A stretch of DNA of 64,000 nucleotides from Cloeon dipterum (lineage: Eukaryota > Arthropoda > Insecta > Ephemeroptera > Baetidae), in NCBI RefSeq assembly GCF_949628265.1, contig NC_088786.1, positions 5,146,001 to 5,210,000 of the forward strand, given 5' to 3'. Below the pieces are notes generated by a model, which was not told where the DNA came from, did no database searches, and saw only the letters and a list, made by a program, of their open reading frames with translations. How positions within the stretch are numbered: the stretch's first letter is position 1; the number at the start of each line of letters is the position of its first letter. Shown one piece after another: positions 31,901 to 42,830 of this stretch. Both the position numbers and the translations under genes were made by a program.

Positions 31901-34900
31901 GAGCCGGAAATTTCTACAGCTGATGTTACTGGAGATGGTAAGTTTCCATCTTTCAAAATTTTTCCGTTTAACTAAGGTTTTTTGCCCAAAATTAAATTCA
32001 AATTTTAGATAGTATCGGGAACATTTAACAAATTCAGTTGTAGACATTTCTGTTCATCTGATATGTTCTTTGAATCCAGGAATTAAATTTAAAGTAAGGA
32101 TTAACAGAAAATTCCTTTTTACCGTTACTTGGAATGCTATCTGAAAATTAGGAAAAATCTAAAAGTATATCAAATTGCTGTCTAAATTTATAAAAAAACC
32201 TGCTCATAAGTTTGCATGCAAATCAAGCGGCGAGCACCTGTCTATTGGAAATCATGATTTATTTCGCTAGTAGGGAAATTAAACTCTTAAATCGCACACC
32301 ATTGGATAGATCGCAACGAGAGAGATCAAAATCAAGCGAAACCCCATTTAATTTTTCGAGGAATTAAGCAAAATCGGAAATCAGTTCCTCGGTACTGATT
32401 TCATTATTGCACGCTGTAGAGATAACCTAGTTGCTAAATTTCACAATCAATAAAGTTAACTCAATGAACTACTTGCTATAGTGAACAATGCACAATGTTC
32501 TTAAATTTTTGCTTGTAAATCTACCTTAAGATTAGAAAATATGGTTTAATGAATGGAATGCTTCCTATTGATTTCCAATTTCATGATGTGGAATTTCCAA
32601 GCAAAGCTGCTTGCATATCGGCATATATTATATATGTATTGCTATTAATAAGGCTTCAATAATCATAACATCTTTAGTTTCAAAGTAAGTAATCTTTATT
32701 ATGGTTCTGCAGGGCTATTTTGCTCTTCTTTACAGTAGAACATTTTGCTATTTTTCATTTGCTTCTGCTGTTTACAGTATTTCTTTTACCAACCATTCAA
32801 TTAAGTTTATGAAGGTTCCAAAATATAAAAAATTATCTGGGTTGCCGTTCTTTCTCGTTTGCCAGTAGGTTGGTTACATAAATAGTGCTGATTCACAGGC
32901 CTTAGCAAGCCTGACGATTTCGCGCCATTTGACTCAGCACTACTCGCATTCAAGTGCATACGTGCAGACCGTACATACATTATTTATAATTATTTTTAGC
33001 TTGCTTTGCTGAATCTTGTGCTCAAGTTGGCGCTGCTCCAAACCACCAGCCAGCTGATTCTGAGCAATATCACCAGCAGCATCACCAAGCCCACTCAGAG
33101 GTAATAGCTCTAAATTGGACCATTTAAATCTGTTTGTGCTAAACTTTTCGCATCAGCAGGAGGCCTCCGCCATAGAATGGGATGTTGTGGCTTCCTCAGG
33201 CACCATCCTATATCTGGTTGTCACTGCCATCACGGTTCTCCTCTTCACGCTTGGCCACTACTTCATTGAGGTAAGCTCTTTGAACCTAGCTTTGAGCATT
33301 ATCTGATCAACTTTGTTTAGAAAATGAGGAGAGACGGTGCTTTGATTGCTAAGATCAATACGCTTCAAAGGGAACTGCTGGTTTCGTCCAAGGAATGTTT
33401 GATTTTGAAAGAAGACCTAGAGACCACAAAGGAAAAGGTTTGTCTACCGGTCAATCTATAGTTGCTAGATTTGATTACGCCATTATGTTGATTTCAGCTG
33501 ACTGGCATTGAAACAACCACGTCTGATTCTTCAGGAGCTATTTTGGAAATTCGAGCAGAACTGAGTGAATCCCAGGTGAGTTTCTTCAGCTCCTCATTCT
33601 TTTGCATGGTGTCGCTTCCTAAACATCTATCGTCTAGACCTGAGTCTGGGTCGTGGAAAAATTTTAATCTGGGAATTGCATGTTTGCACTCATGTCTGTT
33701 CATCAGTTTTGCATAGCTTCTCATTTCTTGTGTCTCCTCACTGCTGCATGGTCTGTCATTTTCTTACATTCTGAGCAAATGCATTCAAATCTATTGACAC
33801 GTGCAATCATAAAAATCCCACAGAGGTTGTGCCAAGAGCAAGAGGAGCAGATTAAAACCCTGGAGTCGGAGCTTGAGGCAGCCACTGAGGCTGGCCTTGA
33901 ACTAAATAAAATGCTTTCTGAATTTCTATCAACGCAGCGTGGATCTCAGGATTTAGTGAAGAGTGTTGAACTGCTACAGGGCCAACTTAACAAACAGCAG
34001 GCCACCATCAGCTCCATGAACCAGACTCTCAACTTAAAAACTCAAGAGGTGGGTCAATTTAATTAATTAAAATTGATGAACTAAATTTGTTTGGCATCTG
34101 TTTCAGAATGAAACATTGAGATTGGAACTCACAGCTGCCAATGACAAAATTTTGGATCTAGAACTTGACATCGATGGCATCTCGAAAAACCTATCCACAC
34201 TGCAAGATGAAAAGTTGAAACTGAAACGGGAGTTGGAGGAAAACTGCTGCACTCTGGCCAACCAACTGCAGGAGGTGAGGTGACACCAATCAGGGATAAA
34301 TATTTAACTGCAACAAAGTTAAATTTTCAGGCTACAAATTTGAGAGAAGTGGAAGTAGACGCGGTCAAGAAGAAACTGGACGCCAGCGAAACAAGTTTAA
34401 AAGAAGTTCAAAACGCTTTAAAACACAGAAACAGCGAGTTGGAGGCTCTCAAGGAGAGCATCTCCAAGCTAAGCACCCTCAAGGAAGATAATTCAGACAA
34501 AGGTTAGCTGTGAGATTTGCTCTAAGCGTTTTTATGACTTATGTGTTTGAATATGTATGCAGCAAACCGTAAACTGGAAGCAATGCTGGATGTTAGCAAG
34601 GTTCAGGCTGAGTTGAAACTACTGATCAGCGAGAGGGATGTCCTGAAGGAACGACTGCAATGTGAAGAAGACGCCAGACAACTGCTTGAGGACCACATGA
34701 AAATGGTAAAAGATGAGGTTCAGAAACTGCATGAAAAAGGAGAAGCTGCTGAAAAAGAGAAACAAGATGCGTTGACAAGGCTGGAAGTGCTTTCTGAATA
34801 TTTCAAGGAGAAGGAGGCACAGCTGCAAAAGTATTAAAGCTTTGTTTACCCATTAAAGATTAAATCATGAATGAAATTTAGGGAGCTTGGATTGCAAGAA

Positions 34901-37523
34901 GCGTTTAGTGTGATGAAGAATGAAGATTTCAGTACCACGCAGACAAGAATCAAGTCACTAGAGGAAGAGGTAGAAAACTTCAAGTGAGTGAATTCTTTTC
35001 TCTTGATTTTTAAGTTTATCTAAAAATGCCACACGATTTTGCTGTGGCACTGGAATTTTGACGTTCCTCTTACCAGGGATTGCAGCAACTGGTCATTAAT
35101 GACATGTGTTAGTTGTAATGCGAAACCGAAACCGGCAAAATCCTTCGAGAGACAGATCAGTGTCGATTACCCCAACATCACCAGTAATAGAAACAACAAA
35201 TTACAAAAGCAGTGGCCTCCTCGTCCAGCCACGCCCGTTAAAATTGCCCATCAGTCGCCAGCCAAAATTGCCCAACAGTCGCCCATTATAATAATAGGGT
35301 ATTTCTCACGCCCCGTATGCTAGTTGGCAAGCTACTGATTCCCGCGCCAGTATTATCCTGTTGAGATCTTGATCAATTGCTTTTCTCGCTTCAATGCTAA
35401 TTTGACTTCATTTAACTGATTCCCACGTTTTCAGGGCTCAAAATGAAACTCTGAAGCAGGAGATAATTGACCAGGAGAAGGGCCTCAAAGGCCAGATTGT
35501 AACGTTGGAAAAGAAAGCACACGAAAATTGGGTAAGCTTCGGTATAATTCTCACTTAGAGACCAAAAGTCTGACACGTTTTGGTTTAAGATTGCCGCACG
35601 ACAAGCCGAACGAAAATTAGACGAATCCAAACAAGAATCGAGTACTTTACGAAATAGGTAATAGTCTTTATTATTAATATCCTGTGTGGAATTCTCATTA
35701 ATTATATTGCAGACTTACCATGCTAGAGAAAGGTACTTCTCTAGTCACTCAAAATGGTGAGGAAGGAAAGGGTGCTGCAACAAGTAAGTGCTACACTCAC
35801 ACATTATTTTGCTTGATTTTAGATAGCTAGAAACAATATACTACCAAGCCCTTATAATCAGGGTTTGCCAATTTTGCAACGCGCAAAAATGAACCATTGG
35901 TTATTTGCGCACAAAACCAGCTGGAAAACCCCACTAGATTTTTTTCAGAATTTAACCCCAACAGGTCACATTTGGCGCCAAAAAAGTCGGGAACGATTTG
36001 TGTTAAAATTTTCTGTCTTGGTGAAACTAGTGGCATTTCACTAAGTTTTAGAAATCCCTATTTTAGGTCAGCTATCATGTGAATTTTTTATTTTCAATTT
36101 AAATAATTGTGTATGGAAAATGCGCAAAATTCTATTAAAATTCGCAAAAATCAGTTTTTTGCAATGCAGTGTTTTTTCCGGAAAAATGCGGATTTTTGTG
36201 AACCCTGCTTATAATAGTACTGTTTGCTGTCTCAAAGCCCTGTGACAGTAGTTTACAATCAAGTTGCCGGGTAACTAAAGTAGATAAACACCTAACACCC
36301 AAAACAAACGAGAGAAGTACAAGTAGCGTTGATAGTAAGCTTGCTTGTGTGTGTGCCAATTAGGACTGCTAGAGAGCAACGGCGGCGAGTTGCCTACCTC
36401 GCCTGGCCTGCATATCGGCGATTCGCCAACGCCCCATTTCATGCTGCCGCCACCGCCTCCACTGGGTGCCTTCATGCCGCCTCCACCGCCCCCTGAGTAC
36501 ATGCAGTCGCCACCCCTGCCTCCTCTGTACCCGGACCGCCGACCGCCTCCCCTAGGTCGGATGAGTTCTCCGCCCCCGCACCACTTTTCACCCCCGCCCC
36601 CAGACCGCTACAACAGCTCGCCGTACCGCCCCCGCTCACCCGGCTCTGACCGCTCCCTGCCCCGCTACCGCTACGGCAGCAGGTCGCCGTCGCCGCCACC
36701 CTACGGTGGCGGGGGTAGTAACCACGACTACCCGCCCTATCACTCTGCAGGCAGGCCTTGGGAGGAGCCTCGAGCTGGTTTCAGGCCCGTCCCCAGGGAC
36801 AAAGAACTCAAAGGTAAGACTTGATTCTCGACAATTAGAGCAACAATGGATCGCGGGTTCTTCCTCTGCATGTAGCATGAAATTTTTCTCTTCTTTTTAC
36901 CGCTGCCAGAAGGGAGAAAGAAATTCTCTAAAGTACGGAGCTTTTGGACTTCTTTAGAAGCAGCAAAACCATAAAAATTAAGGTTTTTGGAACTTCGGTT
37001 TTTGCCTTTCACACGGATTTTTGTCCAGTAGAGTAGACATTTACTTACTAGCCGCATTTGAATACAGGATTTATAAATTAATGATTGATCCTCTTTGTTT
37101 TTAAATTTTGCCCAATCCTGAAACTATTTACCTATTTGCACTTCCAGTTAATCATTAAATTTATCTGTCATTACAAAGTGAAAAGTAAATTCCTGGATTC
37201 AGCTGGTGTCTGTTAAGTGATCTAAATTCTAACCTTGTAGTTTATTTCGTTTAGCCCTCTTCTAATCCTTCGTTGATTTCAGTAGAAGATGATAAATCCA
37301 AATGATTGTGTACATATCTACCCTTTTGCCACCCTTTCACTGTGGTATGTGGTTCTCATGTGTATTATTTACCCCATGCATATTTCTTGCACTTGCGGCT
37401 GACCCAAACGTATACTAACAGGAGGGTTGCTTTCCAACAGGTTCAACCATGAGTTCAGGCCATTCGTCCTCAGACTCGGTTGGCAAATCCAGCAGTCATC
37501 GTAGTGGCAAGCGAGGCAAGTGA
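28927..37523 (+). CDS. Tango1: Transport and Golgi organization protein 1 (TANGO1/MIA3)
   Basis: ER-exit-site receptor that helps load collagen and other bulky cargo into COPII carriers. Eighteen exons: 28927-29032, 29845-29978, 30037-30223, 30516-31937, 33000-33100, 33160-33270, 33321-33437, 33498-33575, 33824-34048, 34107-34274, 34331-34502, 34563-34830, 34882-34983, 35435-35531, 35590-35657, 35713-35783, 36364-36813, 37441-37523; 1319 residues. A signal peptide (1-21) precedes an SH3-like MIA domain (about 22-105, LRLCVDENCS to GYVPKDLI). Next is a Glu/Thr/Pro-rich lumenal region encoded mainly by the 1.4-kb exon. One membrane segment (about 664-684, GTILYLVVTAITVLLFTLG) leads to cytosolic coiled coils (about 688-1120), with the conserved GQIVTLEKKAHENW. 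A proline-rich tail (about 1143-1292, several PPPPP runs) is the expected Sec23-binding part. The acceptor at 30516 was chosen because it alone keeps phase; a downstream NAGNAG acceptor allows 33157 or 33160. Confidence 0.93.
32080..32483 (+). repeat. Dispersed repeat family B, copy 1 (TANGO1 intron)
   Basis: About 400 bp that align with 42452-42830 in the same orientation. Shared landmarks, in order, are acagaaaattcc, gcaaatcaagcggcgagc, cgcacaccattggataga, ctaaatttcacaa and tgaactacttgctatag. No coding capacity. No clear terminal repeats or target duplication, so the class is unknown. Confidence 0.8.
35077..35298 (+). other. Tango1: Candidate phase-neutral cassette exon of TANGO1
   Basis: Within the 451-bp intron 34984-35434 there is a 222-nt open segment bounded by a strong acceptor (ctcttaccag|g) and a weaker donor (agg|gtattt). 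Both borders are in phase 2, the same as the flanking junction, so inclusion adds exactly 74 codons without a stop and exclusion keeps the frame. The encoded peptide begins DCSNWSLMTCVSCNAKPKP and continues Pro/Lys/Gln-rich with a short duplicated VKIAHQSP/AKIAQQSP unit. It would interrupt the coiled coil just before the conserved KKAHENW block. Transcript evidence is lacking. Confidence 0.5.
35859..36207 (+). mobile_element. hAT-type MITE, copy 2 (intron of TANGO1)
   Basis: A 349-bp element bounded by cagggtt and aaccctg and flanked by perfect 8-bp target duplications cttataat (35851-35858 and 36208-36215). The 8-bp duplication and CAGGG terminus are typical of the hAT superfamily. It is non-autonomous, with no transposase frame, and is the better-preserved of the two copies. 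It sits in the intron before the proline-rich exon. Confidence 0.92.
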
Positions 37524-37993
37524 AACTGCAAACCCTTTGCGCTGCTGAAGTGAAGTCGTTCCTGTGATCCCGAGTTTAAAACTGTAGTTGCACTTTGCAC
37601 TCACAATCAGTTCCATATCATTTCCTCCTTATGTTTTCGTCAAGAGTTCGCATTCACACACTATGTATATTTTTGTTGGGAGTCAATATGTTACTCATGT
37701 TACTAGACTAAATTCATTGATATATATTTTTTGAGCAGCAACTATTATCTGTGCAATTACTTGTGTCCACAAAACTTTCTTCTTGACCAGTCAAGCCAAA
37801 TAGTACACATACTTACTATGCACCTTTGTTAGGAACTGAATTTTCGCGTGTTTTGTACTGGTGAGAGAGTATGCTGATAGATTGCAAGTGAAACGAACTT
37901 TTTGCTTTTGTGTACAGTCTCATGTTATGTTGCTGATTTGAAATTTTATTGATTTGCTGAACTTTGTATGATATTTGGATACATGAAAATAAA
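37524..37993 (+). other. 3' UTR of TANGO1 up to its poly(A) signal
   Basis: After the TGA stop at 37521-37523 the sequence has no open frame and reaches a perfect AATAAA at 37988-37993, with cleavage expected 10-30 bases later. Confidence 0.7.
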
Positions 37994-38019
37994 CAATGAG
38001 TATTTGATAAGGCGATAAA

Positions 38020-41000
38020 AAAATGAATAGTTTAATTCAGGACAAAATTAAAAACATTCATTTGAACAGACCTTTTTGAGCAATCATTTCTAAGATTAAA
38101 TTCAAGATCTGAGACTAACCTACTGTGTTTACCTTACTATTTATTTAAATATGTTCTAAAAATAGGATTCTCAAATTAATTTTAATAATAAAATCATATT
38201 CATCACCTACAAAACTAAGAAACAACAAATCACTCTTCAGCCTCAACTTTCTAAAATTGGTTACCATTGTCTGCGAGAACGATAAAGTCCTTGCCGGCGT
38301 TATTGGACAGAGAAAAGGGATAATTTTAAGACACACGACTGAAAGCATGAGAAGCGCCGGTACCAAAAATTTCGAGCGCAGCTGCGCCTGCAGTCCACCC
38401 GTGAAAAGCAGAATTAAATTAAGCTAATGAATTCAAAGCCGGTGCGGACTTCTGGGTATGCGCCCTGGGCAAAATCAAACGAAAGTGACACACTTTGTTG
38501 TTCAGCTGCACACGTGACGGCGAATGAATGAATGGACCACTCCGCTGCTGGCGATTAAGTGAGTGAACTCGCTTTTCGCCCGCCGCCGCCGTCTGGACCA
38601 AAAAAAAAATGCTTTTTGTGCAACTCGCCAGCTGTGACGTCTTCTTTTAATTAGCATCTTTTATGCAATTTTATTCTAGGAACCTGCACCTGTAATAAAC
38701 CTCTTTTCTGAATGATAAGCAGTGCGCGCGTTCCTTAACTTAGCTCATTGAGTCATCCTTTGCGTTAATCTTCAGCCTTTGCAACGTGTCCGGGTTAGGA
38801 GCGGGATGGTTTTCGCGAGAATTAATTACTTCACATCTCGAGTTCTCATTGAAACTCACTGTAATAGATGACTTTGATTAAAAAATAGTTTTATTATCAA
38901 GGTTTCACTTTAAAATTTTTATTGAAATAAATGAAAAAAACTTGTCTTTGCGCTGCCATAACTTGTCGGTCTCGAATAAAATGTTAATATGCAACTCTCA
39001 TGTTTAAAGAGTTACTTAAATGCGTTCTAATTGCTTAGAAAAACACATTCAATCTTATCTCCATACCTAGATTCAATTTCGGAGATTTTGCCAAGCCCCT
39101 AGTGCCGCAGGACACGAAAACCTACACAGATAGATTCTATTTTGAAGCAGCAACACCTCTGTTGTCAGTCTTGTTAGCATGGTTTAGATTTTTGTAATCC
39201 ACAAGCTGCGAAGTGTGTCCGCCTACCAGCTCACGTTCAGAGGGCCTCTCCTTAAACACTTTCGATTTGAAGTCATGAAATAGAATTCAATCGACGCTTC
39301 CTCACTCATTGCGAGAGAGAGATAATCTCGATTTGTTTGCTCAGCGCGCGTGACAAACATAAATTACAATGCGTGCAAGTCTAATCTTCGATCTTTGATT
39401 GTTAAGAAAACCCTTTAAAAAGCGTCGATTTACCTCGGAGCATCATGGTGAACCGGCTGGACAGCCCAAACGATCAATTTGTCCTCAAATCAGCGTTAGC
39501 GGCCGTGACCTCCTCGTTGAGCATCTTTGCGATACCTGACATTTGCAAATGATTGGGTAACCCCTCTATTTCTAGTATGAATTATTTTCCGAACCCACGC
39601 GTCCTTCCATTGACGCCTCTTTACAGGCAGCACTTTTCTTTATGCCAATATTTCAATAGAGAGCTATTTTGTTTTCTAAATGTCAAGTGCCGCGGGAGAA
39701 ATTTCTGTTGCTGGCAAATTTTTGCTAATTACTCGCATCAAATCGGAAATAATGAGTTTATTATCGGATGGGCTATAAAACTTTAAAGCCGTCGAAAATT
39801 CAGAAAATTTGGCGTGAATCCTCGGCTAGTTCGTGAGATAGCATCAATAAAAATTTCACTTAAAAAGAAGTGTATGGTGTATTCATTGGATGTATTTTTA
39901 CTTAAAGATTGTTTTAAATTAATTTCCACAAGTTGAAAGGTTTTTTACTTACCTTAGAAAGCTAATTCTTGTTGTACATTATATAGTGTTTTAAGGGTAG
40001 TTTTGAATCGGAAAAATTGAGTCAAAGAGATCCCTCCATGTGCACATTAGAGGCGCAAGCATAGCCATTTGAATAATTATTATTAAATGTCTGTTTGACG
40101 TGGTTTAAAATTAGCAATAATTGCAAATAAAACCTTTATAGCTACAAAGTTGTTTGTAAAGAAAAAAAATACACCTGCTGGGAGCTGTCAAATAGATTTT
40201 CAAAACCAAGCAACTCAATCAAATTAAACGCATTTCAGCATCAGCATGTGGTCCAGCAAGCGAAGAATGAGTGAATACGCATTTGTGTGGTGTAGACGAC
40301 GATGACGTCGACGAGGAAAATAGAGTCATATTTATTTTTTTACTTATTGTCATGCTGTGGATGATTTTCGCATTGTGAGCTTAGGTGATGAGCTACTGAG
40401 GTTCGAAACCTATTTTTTGTCACGCGAGGTCGCTCCAGACGAGAGACGACAGACTTGCTGATGAATGAGATACATATTATCGTCACACATTCATCGCGCT
40501 TCATTCTCTCGACCGTGAAAAGTACACACGCAAGCACAGTGATGCAAGTAAACTTGTCTTGAGCGGTACATGAACAATAAAGAGGCGTGTGCTCGTGTCA
40601 AAATGAAATTTTAGGCAATCAACATTTTTTTGCGGTAGAAAGTAATTTTTATTGTTCTGAAAGATTCCAATTGCAAGTGCAATAGAGTAGCTTTCTGCAA
40701 AAAGGCATCACTTTTGTCAGTTAAGCACCTCAACTTGGAGATATTTTTGTTAAAAAGAAAATTGAATATAAATCGAAAAATCAGCATAAAAATACGATTT
40801 TAGCTACAGACATTTGATAAGCGCCGAGGATTGATTTCTCTTTAAAATGTTGTTTATTCTTTTTTTCAATTACGATTGTTAAATTAAGAGTGTTTTTCGG
40901 TTCCGCTCGATGGCATCTTCTCGTTAAACGTGTTATCTATCTTTGGAGAAAAGTGAAAAACGCACCTGCCTGCATTCGAAAGGGAAGAGATGCATTGCAT

Positions 41001-42450
41001 TTCGTGCGTGATCTTTGGCCCGCGGTCGATCGAAGCCGCGCTCTCAAACCGGCCGCGTGTGGTCACTCATCCTGCAGCTATTATTTTACAGCCGAAGACG
41101 ACTCGAAATTGTTCTCCTTCACAAATTTCTCTGCCGGAATTCGAATGAAAGCGAGAGTGAGTAGCAAGAATGTTAGCCAGGGAAAAAACTCGCCAGCTAC
41201 CTGCCACTGAAGATAAATGTGCCGCAAACTCTTTGATCATTCACTATTATCAGCTTTTTTGGTTCTTCGCAGAACGGAATTCGTTGCATCATCCTTGCTC
41301 TGCAGGGAAGTGATTCACGCTATTGTAATATTAGAAAAATTGTTCAGAAAAGAAAATCGAGTTTTTGAGAAAGTTACGAATTTTCCGAGCTACTCTTTCT
41401 AAATAAAATCCGAACTGAAGTAGGCTGATTAAATGAATAATTTAACACTCAGAAGATTGATGTTAAAAGTCACTAGACCTGTTCTATTCTACGCTGTGAC
41501 TGTGGCTGAAAGGTTTTGAAAAGAAATTATCTTCACATGAATAGAAACTCCTACATGCATCTTGAAGTGTTATTGTAGCACTGCCCGTTGCCCGGCGATA
41601 TAATTTAGTTCCTTTTGTAACACGCGCTAGACAGCAGATGCAACGCTTGGGAGGAACGGGAATATAAACGGTGGATAATTTGATATCATCATTCACTGCA
41701 CAAAAAAGCTTGCATCTTCATTATTTTTCGTTGATCCTAAAGAGAAAAAATGTTCCTTTAAATATTGATCGGAGCGATTTATAGGAGGAAAAGTTGCCCA
41801 ACTGTGTTAGGGACAGACCATCCAGCGAATATTGTAATTTATCGTCGAACTGTTTTTCGATTTCGTGTACTCAAGCCTTGAACTCTGCCCAGGTTTAAAA
41901 AGCTCCGATGCATACACAAATGTGTTAAATGCGCGTTTCTCAAACGTCGTTCCCAGCAGTAATAAAAGTGCTTTCGATTAGCCACATAGGCTCCTCGCGA
42001 AATGATGTCAACCTGCGCGAGGCGGAGAACTAAATCGCTGCTGGCAGGTGGATTACGCATGCAAAGCTCGTCTGAGCGTACATTATGTTGGTTTGTAAGT
42101 TACTGGGAGTGGAGACTCGCCGTTTGTCGGCGCCGTTGCATCACCGCGCGCTGCCTGCCTGCGAGTTTTCTTGGCCCGCTCCCGATTTTCGCCATGAATT
42201 TATTAGCGACCTGGGCGATAATTTTTGTTAAGTTGATTTGGCGTTTCAAAATGCTGAGAGCCAAGGCTTTCGAGCTGGATTCTATTTTACACTGATTTAT
42301 TTCTTCTAAAATTGCCCAGCGAATAATGCACTATGTTTATCGGCCCTCTGAAGTGCATGACGCATGATTTTCACCACTTTTAGAGCAAGTGAATTTATAG
42401 CAGAACAATAACAACCACGTTATTTGACAAAACAGAAGGAATTTCCGAAG
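38020..42450. other. Gene-free tract, part 1
   Basis: No exon could be supported on either strand. AT-rich sequence is interrupted by GC/CpG-richer islands at about 38340-38660, 39080-39500, 40890-41110 and 41990-42200. The islands contain elements such as cgatcgaagccgcg and ggcgccg next to TAAT cores. Short frames inside them lack splice context and similarity to any family that I recognise. Confidence 0.5.
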
Positions 42451-42451
42451 G

Positions 42452-42830
42452 TAACTATTTTTTAAAGTAAAGCTTTACAGAAAATTTGGGAAAATTCCGT
42501 TTTACCTTTACTTGAAATACTATCTAAATATGTTAGGAAACAGATAAAATTTCCCAGGTTGCTGTTTTAATTTTTGAGAACATTGGCGCAAAATTTTGCA
42601 TGCTGATCAAGCGGCGAGCGCTGTCTTCTTATTGGAAATTTAGCTCTTAATTCGCACACCATTGGATAGATAACGACGAGAGGGATCGAAACCAAGCGAA
42701 AAAATCATCGGCAAACCGAGAAATTTGGCAAAATCTGAAAGTTAACTTTTCCCGGTCCTGATTTTAGAGATAAACTTTTGCTAAATTTCACAAACAATTA
42801 ACTCAATGAACTACTTGCTTGCTATAGTCA
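42452..42830 (+). repeat. Dispersed repeat family B, copy 2
   Basis: About 380 bp colinear with the copy in the TANGO1 intron at 32080-32483, with small insertions and deletions and the same end gaactacttgctatag. Its presence in intergenic DNA and in an intron marks an interspersed, probably transposon-derived, family. Confidence 0.8.

Noticed and set aside
39099..39117. ctagtgccgcagga resembles the 3' part of the insect microRNA miR-252
   Set aside because: The seed region does not match and no complementary arm able to form a hairpin is seen on either side.
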